This document shows positions 16,005 through 24,216 of a stretch of DNA of 25,919 nt, in pieces. Below the pieces are notes generated by a model. The model saw nothing but the letters and a program-made list of their open reading frames with translations, searched no databases and was not told where the DNA came from. The stretch is from Palsa-883 sp035486355. GTDB taxonomy: Bacteria; Pseudomonadota; Alphaproteobacteria; Acetobacterales; Acetobacteraceae. The DNA is taken from the NCBI GenBank assembly GCA_035486355.1, contig DATHNE010000205.1, forward strand, positions 1-25,919, in the 5' to 3' direction. The number at the start of each line of letters is the position of its first letter. Positions within the stretch are counted from its first letter, which is position 1. A program made the position numbers and the translations under genes.

Positions 16005-16526
16005 TCAGACGGCCTTGGAGAACTTCTCCACCGCCAGCGTGGCGCGGGCCGTCAGCGGGGCCAGCACTTGCTCGGTCAGCTTGAGCGAGGCATCGGTGAG
16101 CTTGCCGGACTCGGCCAGCGTCTTCTCGATCGTGCCGCGGGCCAGGCTGGCCTGCAGGTCGAACGCGTCCTTCAGCGACTTCGCGGCGGCGATCGCCTTG
16201 AAGGCCGCGACCGACTCTTCGAACGAGGCCTGCGCCGTGGCGGCCATCTGCTTCTGCAGATCCTGCACGCCCGCGGCCCAGATCTGGCCGGACTTCACGA
16301 ACGCTTCCACGTTGCCCTGACCGAACGCAACGAATTCCTCAGCGGTTTTCATGGCCTTCTCCACGCCTTCCTTCATTTTCGCCTGGGTCTTTTCGAAGCC
16401 GGCGGCGGCCTGCGCCATCCCGTCCTTCAGGCTGGTGACTGTCTGCTCGAAGCCCTGCTGGGCGGCCGCGGCGGCCGTTTCATTCACCGCGGCAACCGTC
16501 TCGGCCATCTTGGTCTTTGTGGTCAT
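16005..16526 (-). CDS. Phasin family protein
   Basis: A 173-residue, Ala/Lys/Glu-rich, almost wholly helical protein with no membrane segment. FEQTVTSLKDGM (26-37) and AEEFVAFGQGNVEAFVKSGQIWAAG (about 62-86) are typical of the Phasin_2 family, which coat polyhydroxyalkanoate granules and control their number and size. The ATG follows CAGGAG at a good distance. The gene stands alone between its own promoter, with a PhaR-like operator, and an intrinsic terminator, and is divergent from the carboxypeptidase gene. No PHA synthase gene is in the window. Some family members act as general stress or lipid-binding proteins, so the granule role is inferred from family and operator. Confidence 0.9.
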   Translation of the reverse strand: MTTKTKMAETVAAVNETAAAAAQQGFEQTVTSLKDGMAQAAAGFEKTQAKMKEGVEKAMKTAEEFVAFGQGNVEAFVKSGQIWAAGVQDLQKQMAATAQASFEESVAAFKAIAAAKSLKDAFDLQASLARGTIEKTLAESGKLTDASLKLTEQVLAPLTARATLAVEKFSKAV

Positions 16527-16614
16527 CCGATGTTCTCCTGGGTGGAACGCTCCAACGCTGCCCGCATCCGGTCGGCGGCGGCCTTGGAGTGATCGTGCAA
16601 TCCTGTATTCGCTT

Positions 16615-16629
16615 TGCTGCAGTGCAGCA
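16615..16629. promoter_or_regulatory. PhaR-like operator upstream of the phasin gene
   Basis: The sequence TGCTGC-AGT-GCAGCA is a perfect 6-base inverted repeat around 3 bases. It contains CTGC-N3-GCAG, the pattern reported for the phasin repressor PhaR in Rhodobacter sphaeroides. It begins about 8 bases after the predicted -10 box, where bound repressor would block transcription. PhaR leaves DNA when PHA granules form, so the phasin would be made only when polymer accumulates. Confidence 0.7.
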
Positions 16630-16636
16630 TGACGAC

Positions 16637-16665
16637 GATATAGGCCGATCGATTTGGTCGATCAA
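16637..16665 (-). promoter_or_regulatory. Sigma70-type promoter of the phasin gene
   Basis: On the - strand TTGATC (16660-16665) and TATATC (16637-16642) are separated by exactly 17 bases. Transcription would start near 16630, at the edge of the PhaR-like operator, leaving a leader of about 100 bases. A second inverted pair, TTGTGC and GCACAA (16674-16688), lies just upstream of the -35 box. Confidence 0.6.
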
Positions 16666-16850
16666 GCGAAATTTTGTGCGATGCACAACAAAAATTCTGG
16701 AGCAGGTTACAGTCATGGAACGGTCGCCCCATGGCCGTAGAGTCACCGGATAACTCGTTCAATTTTTTCGTGATTCTGTCGTTTTTCGGCTGGACACGGC
16801 AACCAGCACGCTCTTAGGGTGGCGCCCGCCGGACAGGGAGAGCTGGGCGC

Positions 16851-18071
16851 ATGGCTGTATTGCGGTGCTATCTGGGTTCTGGTGCACGCTCGATTGGGGC
16901 GGTGCTGGCGGCCCTGGCATTGCTGGTTGTGGTGCCTCAGGCGGCGCACGCGCAGATCGGCTCCGACCGCTACAGTTCAATTATTGTCGACGCGGCAACC
17001 GGGAAAGTGCTCGAGCAGGCCAATCCCGATGCGCCGCGCCACCCGGCCAGCCTGACCAAGCTGATGACCTTGTATCTGGTGTTCGAGGCGCTGCGTGATC
17101 GGCGCGTCACGCTCAACCAATTGGTTCCGGTGTCCGAGCATGCCGCATCGATGGAGCCGACCAAGCTGGGTCTGGTGCCGGGCACGCGCATCACGGTGGA
17201 GCAGGCGATCCTTGGCCTGGTGACGAAATCGGCGAACGACGCCGCCGCGGCGTTGGGGGAGCTGCTGGGTGGCAGCGAGGAACGGTTCGCGCAGATGATG
17301 ACACTGCGGGCGCGGGCGATGGGGATGTCGCACACGACGTTCACCAACGCGTCGGGCCTGCCGGATCCGGATCAATGGAGTTCGGCGCGTGACCTGGCTG
17401 TGCTGGCGCGGCGGCTGATCTCGGATTTTCCGAATGACTATCACTATTTTTCGACCCCAAGCTTCACCTTCAACCGCCAGTTCATTGCCAACCACGATCA
17501 TATGCTGAACTGGTACCCGGGCGCCGATGGGATGAAGACGGGGTACACCGAGGCCTCAGGGTGCAATCTGGTCACCAGCGCGCTGGACGGCGGCGTGCGG
17601 CTGATCGGCGTGGTGCTGGGGGCCAGCACCGGAGCGGAGCGCGATGCCCATATGGGTGTGCTGCTCGATGACGGCTTCGACGAGATGGGGGTGACGATCG
17701 TCCGGCACGGCACGACGATGGCCAGCCGCAAAGCGCCGAGCCTGGTGGCCAGCGCGCATGCCGCGACGCTGACGCAAGCGCGGCCGGTTGTCGCGGCGCG
17801 GGCGGATGTTCCGGCCGGCGGTTGGGGGATCGAGACCGGCAGCTATGGGGCCGAGAAGACGGCGCGCGAGATTGGCCAGGATGCGCGGCGCGCGGCCGGC
17901 GGTGGCGATTTGCGGATCGAGCATGTCACGGTGCGCGGGACGCCGTTGTGGCGGGCGCAGGTGATGGGGCTGACCGAGGCGCGGGCGCAGGGCGCGTGCT
18001 CGCAGTTGGCACATGCGCGGACGACCTGCGTGCTGGTGCGGCCGAACGCGCGGCAGGTGGCGAGCCGGTAG
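16851..18071 (+). CDS. D-alanyl-D-alanine carboxypeptidase (PBP5/6 type) with SPOR tail
   Basis: A 406-residue periplasmic S11 peptidase that trims the terminal D-Ala from peptidoglycan stem peptides. A signal peptide ends near residue 34 (AAHAQ). The three penicillin-binding motifs are present: S67-L-T-K70, S127-A-N129 and K229-T-G231. Residues about 325-400 form a SPOR-like repeat (GGWGIETGSYGAEKTAREIG, then PLWRAQVMGLTEARAQGACS), which binds denuded glycan at the division septum in place of the usual membrane anchor helix. The ATG has GGGAGA about 9 bases upstream. It is divergent from the phasin gene with 324 bases between the starts; no strong promoter for this gene could be read there. 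Confidence 0.93.
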   Translation: MAVLRCYLGSGARSIGAVLAALALLVVVPQAAHAQIGSDRYSSIIVDAATGKVLEQANPDAPRHPASLTKLMTLYLVFEALRDRRVTLNQLVPVSEHAASMEPTKLGLVPGTRITVEQAILGLVTKSANDAAAALGELLGGSEERFAQMMTLRARAMGMSHTTFTNASGLPDPDQWSSARDLAVLARRLISDFPNDYHYFSTPSFTFNRQFIANHDHMLNWYPGADGMKTGYTEASGCNLVTSALDGGVRLIGVVLGASTGAERDAHMGVLLDDGFDEMGVTIVRHGTTMASRKAPSLVASAHAATLTQARPVVAARADVPAGGWGIETGSYGAEKTAREIGQDARRAAGGGDLRIEHVTVRGTPLWRAQVMGLTEARAQGACSQLAHARTTCVLVRPNARQVASR

Positions 18072-18294
18072 AGCCCTCGCCTCATGTGACCCCGCGACAC
18101 ACTGTGCTGCTGCGATTGCAGCACGCGTTTGATTTATATGCGCGGCCAGATATAGAACGTCAGCGTTTCAATGCGATCCGGGTCACCGCGTATTGCCAGC
18201 GTCTAAGCAGATGAGGTGGATGACCCCCACTCGCGGCATCTGAGTGCCAAGTTGGTTGCTATCAGGCACACCCAAACAAGGAGCCATCCGCACG

Positions 18295-18922
18295 GAAGTT
18301 GTCACTGTCGGCCTGGATCTGGCTAAGCGTGTGTTTCAGAGTCACGTCGTTGATGCTGCGGGAGGGGTTGTCATCCGCAAGGCGCTGCGTCGTTCGCAAG
18401 TGCTGCCGTTCTCCGCCAAACTGCCTCTGTGCACCGTTGGCATAGAAGTGTGCGGCACGTCACATCATTGGGCACGCGAGCTGATCAGCCTTGGGCATGA
18501 GGGGCGGATGATGTCACCGGCTTACGTGAAGCCGCATGTGAGGCGCGAAGGCAACGGTGAATCAGATTTCAACCGATTTGGGAAATCTCCCGCGTGAGCT
18601 TCGCTCAACGGGGGGTGGTATAACACCGCTGCAGAACTCCAGCGGCGGCAAAGAGCGGCTCGGGCGCATCACTAAGATGGGCGACAAATATCTCCGCAAG
18701 CTGCTCGTCGTCGGCGCAACGTCGCCGGTCCGGCGCGCCAGGCACAGGCCTGCGTTCGTGGGCCCGCGGCTCGTCGACTTGCTCGCGCGAAAGCCCATGC
18801 GGCTGGCGAGCGTCGCCATGGCCAACAGGATGGCACGGATCGTCTGGGCGGTCATGACGCGCGGTGAGGAATACCGGAAATCCCACGCACCAATGTTGGC
18901 AGCTGAGAACTACATGGTTTAG
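18295..18922 (+). pseudogene. Internally deleted IS110-family transposase
   Basis: The N-terminal part (VVTVGLDLAKRVFQSHVVDA, then VGIEVCGTSHHWARELISLGH and SPAYVKPHV) is the DEDD nuclease start of IS110 transposases. The frame then breaks near 18550-18600 and resumes in another frame as TPLQNSSGGKERLGRITKMG and DKYLRKLLVVGA, the C-terminal Tnp_20 domain. About 130-150 residues are missing between them, including the later acidic residues of the DEDD site. The start codon is also unclear: the expected ATG before TEVVTVG reads CGCACG. The protein cannot be active. The stop is TAG at 18920-18922. Confidence 0.85.
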
Positions 18923-19110
18923 CTAAGGGAATCAACTTCAGGAGGTCGTGAGAGCGACGCGATGTGATGGCGAGATCGGTCAGGCCGGGAACCGGGACAA
19001 CGCGCCGAATGTCAGAGGCGTCATAGCCTGATAAGCAAAATGGGACCCGGTTCGCGGAGTCCATCAGGGCTAGCAGTCCCTACAGACTGCATCAAAAGGC
19101 CGACGGAAGA
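18923..19110 (+). ncRNA. Candidate relic bridge-RNA region of the IS1111-type element
   Basis: This is the non-coding 3' end of the element, with GATGTGATGGCGAGATCGG, CGCCGAATGTCAGAGGCGTC and AAAATGGGACCCGGTTCGCG blocks of the kind conserved between IS1111-group copies. In this group the guide (bridge) RNA that pairs with donor and target DNA is reported to come from the right-end non-coding DNA. I did not fold the RNA or locate guide loops. The call rests on position and apparent conservation only. Confidence 0.3.
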
Positions 19111-19131
19111 CTGCACCCCCAGTACGCCAGA

Positions 19132-19870
19132 TCAGCGCATCGCACTTGCAATGCGGGAGCCGTCCGAAGAAGACGTTCGTGTGTCTACGCGCGGCACCAG
19201 GACATAGCCCCAGCAGCCCAAGTACGGGCGGAATGCCTGAATCACATGCGAGGCGCTCTGGTCGACCCAGCCCCAGAACTCATTATAGTTACGATCCATC
19301 ACCTCAACGGCAATACTTGGACGATGGGTGACGATCGGTTTCGCCGCGCCAGCCAGTACCTCGAGTTCCATCCCTTCAGTGTCGATCTTGAGTAGGGTGA
19401 TGTCGCCGTCAAATGCGAGATCGTCGAGCGGGAGGCAGCGCAGCACGTCAATATCGGAGGCATCGGCTGACCGCACGGAGGTGGCACCCTGATTATCTTT
19501 CTGTCCAGGAACGATCTGGCATCGCCCTGGCGTCCCAGATATCACGATATCGATATAATCGGTGCGGATTTCCGCACGATAGTCGGCGTTTCGCGCGATA
19601 CTGTCACGCAACAGCGCGCGCCGAGGGGTTCGGTTCGATCGCATAGACGAGTTTCGCCCAGCTACGCCTGGCGTAGAACATCGTGTGATTGCCAACATAG
19701 GAACCGACAGCCACCACGGTTCCGCCCATGGCAATGAGATCCCGATGGATCTGGAGCTGACGGAACTCGTACCACTGGCCATTGACGAGAAAGCTCTGCA
19801 CATAATCGTGCGGATTGCTGATGCAGAAGACAGTGGTTTGTCCCTCGAAAACACTCGATGCAACGTCACC
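19132..19870 (-). pseudogene. Frameshifted FkbM-family methyltransferase
   Basis: The N-terminal part (QSFLVNGQWYEFRQLQIHRD, then VVAVGSYVGNHTMFYARR and VYAIEPNPSAR) lies in one frame and ends in a stop. The rest (LLRDSIARNADYR ... LLKIDTEGMELEVLAGA ... IAVEVMDRN) is in another. The shift is in the GCGCGCGC run near 19615-19625, a slippage-prone tract. The SAM loop, normally VVDVGANIGNHT, reads VVAVGSYVGNHT, so the conserved Asp is lost as well. FkbM enzymes O-methylate sugars or other small molecules; this one was probably part of a surface-polysaccharide cluster. Its 5' end is continuous in frame with the GT25 remnant, so the original may have been a GT25-FkbM fusion. The exact boundary at 19870 is approximate. 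Confidence 0.75.
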
Positions 19871-20635
19871 CGGCAACGGCGCCTGCTCCGCTCCACGCTG
19901 GTCCTGCTCGTCGCGCCGGCTCGACGTCCAGGTAGGACACGTCAAACGCGGGACCAAGGTACATGCCCTGAGGATACCCCACGCGGGCGGCTGCCAATGA
20001 TGGTGGTTGCGCAGGATCTCCGCCACGCGCGTACCGGGGATCACCTTTTCGACGAGGTCCAGCGTGACACAGTAGCGCAGGACACGCCAATCGACGTGCC
20101 CGAAGCACAAGTCCTGACGGATCGCATCGATCAGCTTATGCGCACCAGCGGGCGTGAGCAGATAACCGTACAACCCGCAGCCAGGCGTGCCCGATGCCTC
20201 AAGCCTGCGCAAACTCTCGTCGATCCCGACCAGGCGCAATAGCCCTTCGGATGTCGCCTGCATCGGCTGCATCTGATCGCTGCGGAATACGGAATAGATC
20301 GCACAAGGAATGATGATGCCCACCAGACGCTCCAACCCGTTTAGCTCGACGTCGTCTTCGATGACCACACAAAATCACGCATCCGACGCCGCGACGCATT
20401 CCCAGACCGACAGATGTGCAAGAAAGACCCCTAACGTGCCCTTGCCCACGGCATAATCAGGGGTCTTTGTCAGGATGTCGCAGGCCAGCCGCGGCAACGT
20501 TGCCCCCGGAACACCGGGGACGCGCTGAAGCGTCACGCCCGCGATGTACGCAATCTGTTTGGTAATCTGTTCCAGCCGTGCCACGTCGGCATCCAGATTG
20601 ACCACGAACGCGGGAATCGGCGGGCTGTCCGTCAT
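19870..20635 (-). pseudogene. Broken family-25 glycosyltransferase (LPS type)
   Basis: It starts at MTDSPPIPAFVVNLDADVAR, the GT25 opening, and runs to VWECVAASDA, where an in-frame TGA (20375-20377) interrupts it. The same frame continues with VVIEDDVELNG, the metal-binding acidic motif, and YGYLLTPAGAHKLIDAI. The stop is therefore a single nonsense change and not a frameshift. Near 19995 a different frame reads GYPQGMYLGPAFDVSYLDVE, which looks more natural than the open frame, and the original frame looks right again near 19915; a pair of compensating indels is likely. GT25 enzymes add galactose or other sugars to lipo-oligosaccharide. The N-terminal start at 20635 has no good ribosome-binding site. 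Confidence 0.7.
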
Positions 20636-20667
20636 CCGGCGCGCTGCCACGACACTGCTGTATGGCT

Positions 20668-20690
20668 AATGGGACCCGGATTCCGCCGAG
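20668..20690. repeat. Short sequence shared with the IS1111-type right end
   Basis: AATGGGACCCGG here (20668-20679) is identical to 19039-19050 in the insertion-sequence remnant and has the same orientation. The following bases (ATTCCGCCGAG against TTCGCGGAG) are similar. It lies in the gap between the GT25 and GT61 remnants and may be a scrap of a second element. Confidence 0.4.
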
Positions 20691-20707
20691 AGGCCTTACT
20701 CTCGCAG

Positions 20708-21913
20708 CTAGCTTGCCAGTAACCACTCGAGTCCCGCCTCCATCACACTCTGCTCCATCCGCCATTCGCGTATCGTGATGTCGCGTTCGTCGGTCGGATC
20801 GAAACATCCAAACGCAAAACCATAGACCTTGCCGGTCGATGCATAGATCTTCGCATGCTGTCGGACAGTGACATAGAACGATTCCACGTCCAGCACGTGC
20901 GCGCCTTCCGGGGCGAACATCGTGTTGAGCATGCCAGATCCCGACGGACCCACCTCGCGACGCGCCCGGCCGAACAGGGCGATCTGATCGGCAAGCGGCA
21001 GGGTCTCCAGATAGATGACCGTGCACCCACGCTGCCGGGCCAGCTGCTCGATCTCCGGATCATTCCGCAGTTGCCGATAGCGCGGTGCACGCAGCGCAAC
21101 AGCGGCCGGGAGATGTAGAGCTGAGAGGGGCGGTATCCACCGATGGACGTGCCTTGTTGTGCAGCGTCCGCAGAGCGGCAACAGTTGATCGTGGCGCAAA
21201 ATCTTCCGTGCAGAAATCATTGAAGAACGTCACATTGCTGACAACGTGACCAAAGATCTCCCGCACCAGCAGGATCGGCTTCAGCGGCAGGCCGATCAAC
21301 CGGATCGCATCCAGGAGCCAATGGCTGCGATCGGAGGTGATGAAGAAGTCGAAGCGCAGACCAAGACGGGCGGCCTCCAGTAGGTGCGGCAAGACCCGAA
21401 ACAGGATTGACCCATAGTTGCCCGGCGCCAGATTGGGCAGGAAGAGACCAGTGCCCTCGATCCGGCGCTCCGTGCCACTCCTATAGAAAAACGCCGTGGC
21501 CATGCCGCCGTCATCGCGCAGGACATAGGCCTGCGTGTTATGGTCGATATGGACCATAACGGTGCGCAGATCCGCGGCCGTCGCGACCTGGTCTGGCCAA
21601 TACAGCTGCCCTCGCTGTCGATGACCGACGAGTGACCGACCAGTCGTCCTTGGGACACCGTGTATAGCTGCTTCGGCGGGCATTGCAGGTCATATATGCC
21701 GACGCGGTCGCGACAGCTCGCATCCTGCGGCGTGCCGAACAGAGCAGCCGGGACGACCAGAGTTGGCGCTTCCGCCGGTTTCAGAACGGTCGCTGGCGTT
21801 TTACTGTGGGTCGGCATGACCGCGATCGATGTAAAGGGAATACCTTCGAAGACATCGCGAACGCCACGTTCGATCGCTCTCGAATCGCGCGATTTCCCAA
21901 GGGTACTCATCAA
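20708..21913 (-). pseudogene. Frameshifted family-61 (DUF563) glycosyltransferase
   Basis: About 400 residues, split over at least three frames. The first piece (LFGTPQDASCRDRVGIYDLQ, then LVGHSSVIDSEG) shifts near 21605. The second carries TGLFLPNLAPGNYGSILFRV, LPHLLEAARLG and FFITSDRSHWLLDAI. The piece LYISR near 21125 is in a third frame. The last piece (YRQLRNDPEIEQLARQRG, EVGPSGSGMLNTMFAPEG) reads on to the TGA at 20708. The GPSGSGMLN block is the GT61 C-terminal signature. These enzymes transfer xylose or GlcNAc-like sugars to polysaccharides or proteins. The start is uncertain: 21913, or the ATG at 21817. It ends about 70 bases before the GT25 remnant, in the same orientation. Confidence 0.75.
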
Positions 21914-21946
21914 GACCGGTTCAGCAGGATGTTGCAGTGCGTCGCA

Positions 21947-22903
21947 TTACGCCCGCACCGCACGAAACACGCGCAGCCAGTTGCCGGCGCAGACCTTCGC
22001 GACTTCGTCTTCGGTCATCCCGCGCGCGCGCATCGCGGCCGCGATCTCCTGATGCCGGACGAAATTCGGCATCTCCTTCTCCGCCACGCCGGCCGGCAAA
22101 TCCGTGCCTATACCGACATGATCGATCCCCACCGCGTCGATCAGGCGGAACAGTTGTCGGATCATCCCCGGCAGTTTCTCCTGCCACAGCACCGCGATCC
22201 ACGCACCGATCACCCCGCCGCTCTCCACCACCATCCGCGCGTAGTCGGGACTGATGTAGCGCGGGTGATCGCCATCGGGATGCCCCGGCTCCTTCAGATT
22301 GGCATGCGTGCATAGGAATGGCCGTTCCGCCACGCGCGCGACGCCTTTCACGGTGTCCTCGGAACAATGCGCGACGTCAACGATCACGCCGAGCCGGTTC
22401 ATCCGGCGCACAGCGTCGGCACCGAACGCGGTCAGCCCGCCATGCTCGGCCGGCGCGGTCTGGATGTCGCCGGTTTCGTTCACCAAATAATGCGTCAGCT
22501 GGATGCTGCGCACGCCGCGCGCCGCCATGGCGTCGAGCCGGTCCAGGTCGCCTTCCAGGAAATCGCAGCCCTCGATCGCCAACACCAACGCCGGGTCGTC
22601 GGCGCGGATCTCGTCCGGTTCACGCGCGATGCGCATCCCCGCGGCGGTGAAACTGTCGAGGTAGCCGTCGACGCAGGCCTGGCATTCGCCGGGCTCCGGG
22701 TCGCGCACCTTCTCCAGGCGCTTCGTTGTCGGGTTGCGCCGGATCATTGGCAGATCGGCGATCGCCGAGACCACAGCGGCGGCCACGCCGCCCGGACGCA
22801 TTGTCGCCAGCACCGCGCGATCGACATCGCCGGTGCGGCGCGGTCGGCCGGCATGGGTATGCATATCGATGATCATGCGGTCAGGCTGGACCAGCCGCCC
22901 CAT
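21947..22903 (-). CDS. Peptidase M19 (renal dipeptidase-like) family protein
   Basis: A 318-residue amidohydrolase-fold protein. Metal ligands appear in order: H15 and H17 in DMHTHAG, the bridging Glu in LAIEGCDF, and histidines in DVAHCSE and CTHANLK, with the late Asp in GIGTDL. The M19 signature LTHYLVNETGD is present. The family cleaves dipeptides, including those with a D-residue, with two zinc ions. The first metal motif is HxH where most M19 proteins have HxD, so the substrate may differ. There is no signal peptide. I chose the ATG at 22903 (MGRLVQPDRM); a start at 22876 (MIIDMHTH) is equally usable and upstream starts would overlap map. It is divergent from map with about 80 bases between the starts. 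Confidence 0.85.
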   Translation of the reverse strand: MGRLVQPDRMIIDMHTHAGRPRRTGDVDRAVLATMRPGGVAAAVVSAIADLPMIRRNPTTKRLEKVRDPEPGECQACVDGYLDSFTAAGMRIAREPDEIRADDPALVLAIEGCDFLEGDLDRLDAMAARGVRSIQLTHYLVNETGDIQTAPAEHGGLTAFGADAVRRMNRLGVIVDVAHCSEDTVKGVARVAERPFLCTHANLKEPGHPDGDHPRYISPDYARMVVESGGVIGAWIAVLWQEKLPGMIRQLFRLIDAVGIDHVGIGTDLPAGVAEKEMPNFVRHQEIAAAMRARGMTEDEVAKVCAGNWLRVFRAVRA

Positions 22904-22982
22904 CCCGACAAGACACTGATCCCTTGCACACCGCCCGGCGCTTGCGCATGTTGCTGTGCGGGATTGGCGGAGCAGGACTTCG

Positions 22983-23789
22983 ATGGACGGCGGGGCTGAC
23001 GCGCGGCGCATCACGATTTACGCGCCTGAGGATTTCGCGGGCATGCGCGTCGCTGGCCGGCTGGCGGCCGAAACACTGGACATGATCACCACGCATGTCC
23101 GCCCGGGCGTCACGACGGCCGCGCTGGACGAGCTGTGCCACAGCTTCATCACGGATCACGGCGCGGTGCCGGCGCCGTTGAATTACCGCGGATTCCCCAA
23201 GTCGATCTGCACCTCGATCAATCATGTCGTGTGCCACGGCATCCCCGGCGAGCGCCGGCTGGACGACGGCGACATCCTGAATATCGACGTGACGGTCATT
23301 CTGGACGGCTGGCACGGGGATTCCTCGCGCATGTATGCCGCTGGTACGCCATCCACCAAGGCGCGCAACCTCATGGATGTGACGTATGAGGCGCTGATGC
23401 TGGGAGTGCAGGCGGTGAAGCCGGGGGCGACGCTAGGCGATATCGGCCACGTCATTCAAACCTTCGTGGAAGGTCACCGGTTCAGCGTGGTGCGCGACTT
23501 CTGCGGCCACGGCATCGGACGGCGCTTCCACGAGCCGCCGAACGTGCTGCATTTTGGCAAGCCCGGCGAAGGCCCGGCGCTGCGGCCCGGCATGTTCTTC
23601 ACTATCGAACCGATGGTGAATGCCGGCCGGCCCGAGGTGAAGGTGCTGGACGATGGCTGGACCGCGGTCACCCGCGACCGCTCGCTGTCCGCCCAGTTCG
23701 AGCACATGATCGGCGTGACCGAGGACGGGGTGGAGATCTTCACCCTGTCGCCCAAGGAGCTGACCAAGCCGCCCTACAAGACCGGCTGA
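22983..23789 (+). CDS. map: Type I methionine aminopeptidase
   Basis: A 268-residue pita-bread-fold enzyme that removes the initiator methionine from nascent proteins. The five metal ligands are D102, D113, H176, E209 and E240, and the substrate-side histidine is H85 in VCHGIP. The length is that of the class Ia enzyme, without an N-terminal zinc finger. The ATG at 22983 has GGAGCAGGA upstream; the GTG at 22956 is less likely. It is an essential housekeeping gene. In related alphaproteobacteria radC often follows map; here a cupin, an ACT-domain gene and a YCII pseudogene lie between map and the radC remnant. Confidence 0.96.
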   Translation: MDGGADARRITIYAPEDFAGMRVAGRLAAETLDMITTHVRPGVTTAALDELCHSFITDHGAVPAPLNYRGFPKSICTSINHVVCHGIPGERRLDDGDILNIDVTVILDGWHGDSSRMYAAGTPSTKARNLMDVTYEALMLGVQAVKPGATLGDIGHVIQTFVEGHRFSVVRDFCGHGIGRRFHEPPNVLHFGKPGEGPALRPGMFFTIEPMVNAGRPEVKVLDDGWTAVTRDRSLSAQFEHMIGVTEDGVEIFTLSPKELTKPPYKTG

Positions 23790-23816
23790 ACTGACGCGGC
23801 CGGGCAGGAGGAAACC

Positions 23817-24215
23817 ATGAACGATAACATCACCGTCCAGATCCCCACCGTCGCCAAGCTGAGCACGGCGAACTACGTCTCCGGCCGCCGGGCGTTCTTC
23901 AAGTATCGCGATCTTGGGGTCACTGCGGCTACCGCGGGCCGGCTACGGGCGCAGGTCACTTCGGCGGACGCCGGGATGTCCCAGCCGACCGGCTGGCATA
24001 TCCACAAGTGCGAGGCCCAGCTGGTCTATATGCTGAAGGGCTGGATCGAGCTGGAGTTCGCCGGGGAACCGTTGTGCCGGCTGGAGGCGGGGGATTCGAT
24101 CCTCATCCCAGGCCACACGCCGCATAACGAAATCCGCACCTCGGACACGTTCGAGTTGCTGGAGGTGTCGCTGCCGGCAGAGATGGGCACGGAGCCGTGC
24201 GATCCTCCACGGTAA
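23817..24215 (+). CDS. Small cupin-domain protein
   Basis: A 132-residue single-domain cupin. Motif 1 is GWHIHKCEAQLVYMLKG with H61, H63 and E66. Motif 2 is EAGDSILIPGHTPHNE with H103. These four residues form the usual metal site, so binding of iron, manganese or zinc is likely. Small cupins act as dioxygenases, isomerases or ligand-binding regulators; the substrate is not readable. The ATG follows GGAGGAAACC, a strong ribosome-binding site, 27 bases after the map stop. The ACT-domain gene starts one base after its stop, so the two are coupled and read through from map. Confidence 0.88.
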   Translation: MNDNITVQIPTVAKLSTANYVSGRRAFFKYRDLGVTAATAGRLRAQVTSADAGMSQPTGWHIHKCEAQLVYMLKGWIELEFAGEPLCRLEAGDSILIPGHTPHNEIRTSDTFELLEVSLPAEMGTEPCDPPR

Positions 24216-24216
24216 C

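Larger units (their letters stand above)
18216..19110 (+). mobile_element. Remnant of an IS110-family (IS1111-group) insertion sequence
   Basis: The left non-coding part (18216-18294, with TGGATGACCCCCACT and CAGGCACACCCAAAC) precedes an internally deleted transposase (18295-18922). A long right non-coding part (18923 to about 19110) follows. This layout and the transposase motifs fit the IS1111 group, which lacks ordinary terminal inverted repeats and has a long 3' non-coding end. Exact element ends cannot be set without a reference copy. No target duplication is expected for this family and none was seen. Confidence 0.75.

Noticed and set aside
14353..16320. A 655-codon + strand open frame opposite clpA and clpS
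   Set aside because: It is the antisense shadow of two well-recognised genes in GC-rich DNA. Its translation has no recognisable domain and runs across the clpS-clpA gap and the terminator.
18072..18215. Possible gene or RNA between the carboxypeptidase and the IS remnant
   Set aside because: I see no start with a ribosome-binding site, no domain-like peptide and no clear hairpin terminator in these 144 bases.
20375..20377. Selenocysteine or programmed readthrough at the in-frame TGA of the GT25 remnant
   Set aside because: No conserved Cys is expected at this place in GT25 enzymes and the same gene carries other lesions downstream, so a nonsense mutation is simpler.
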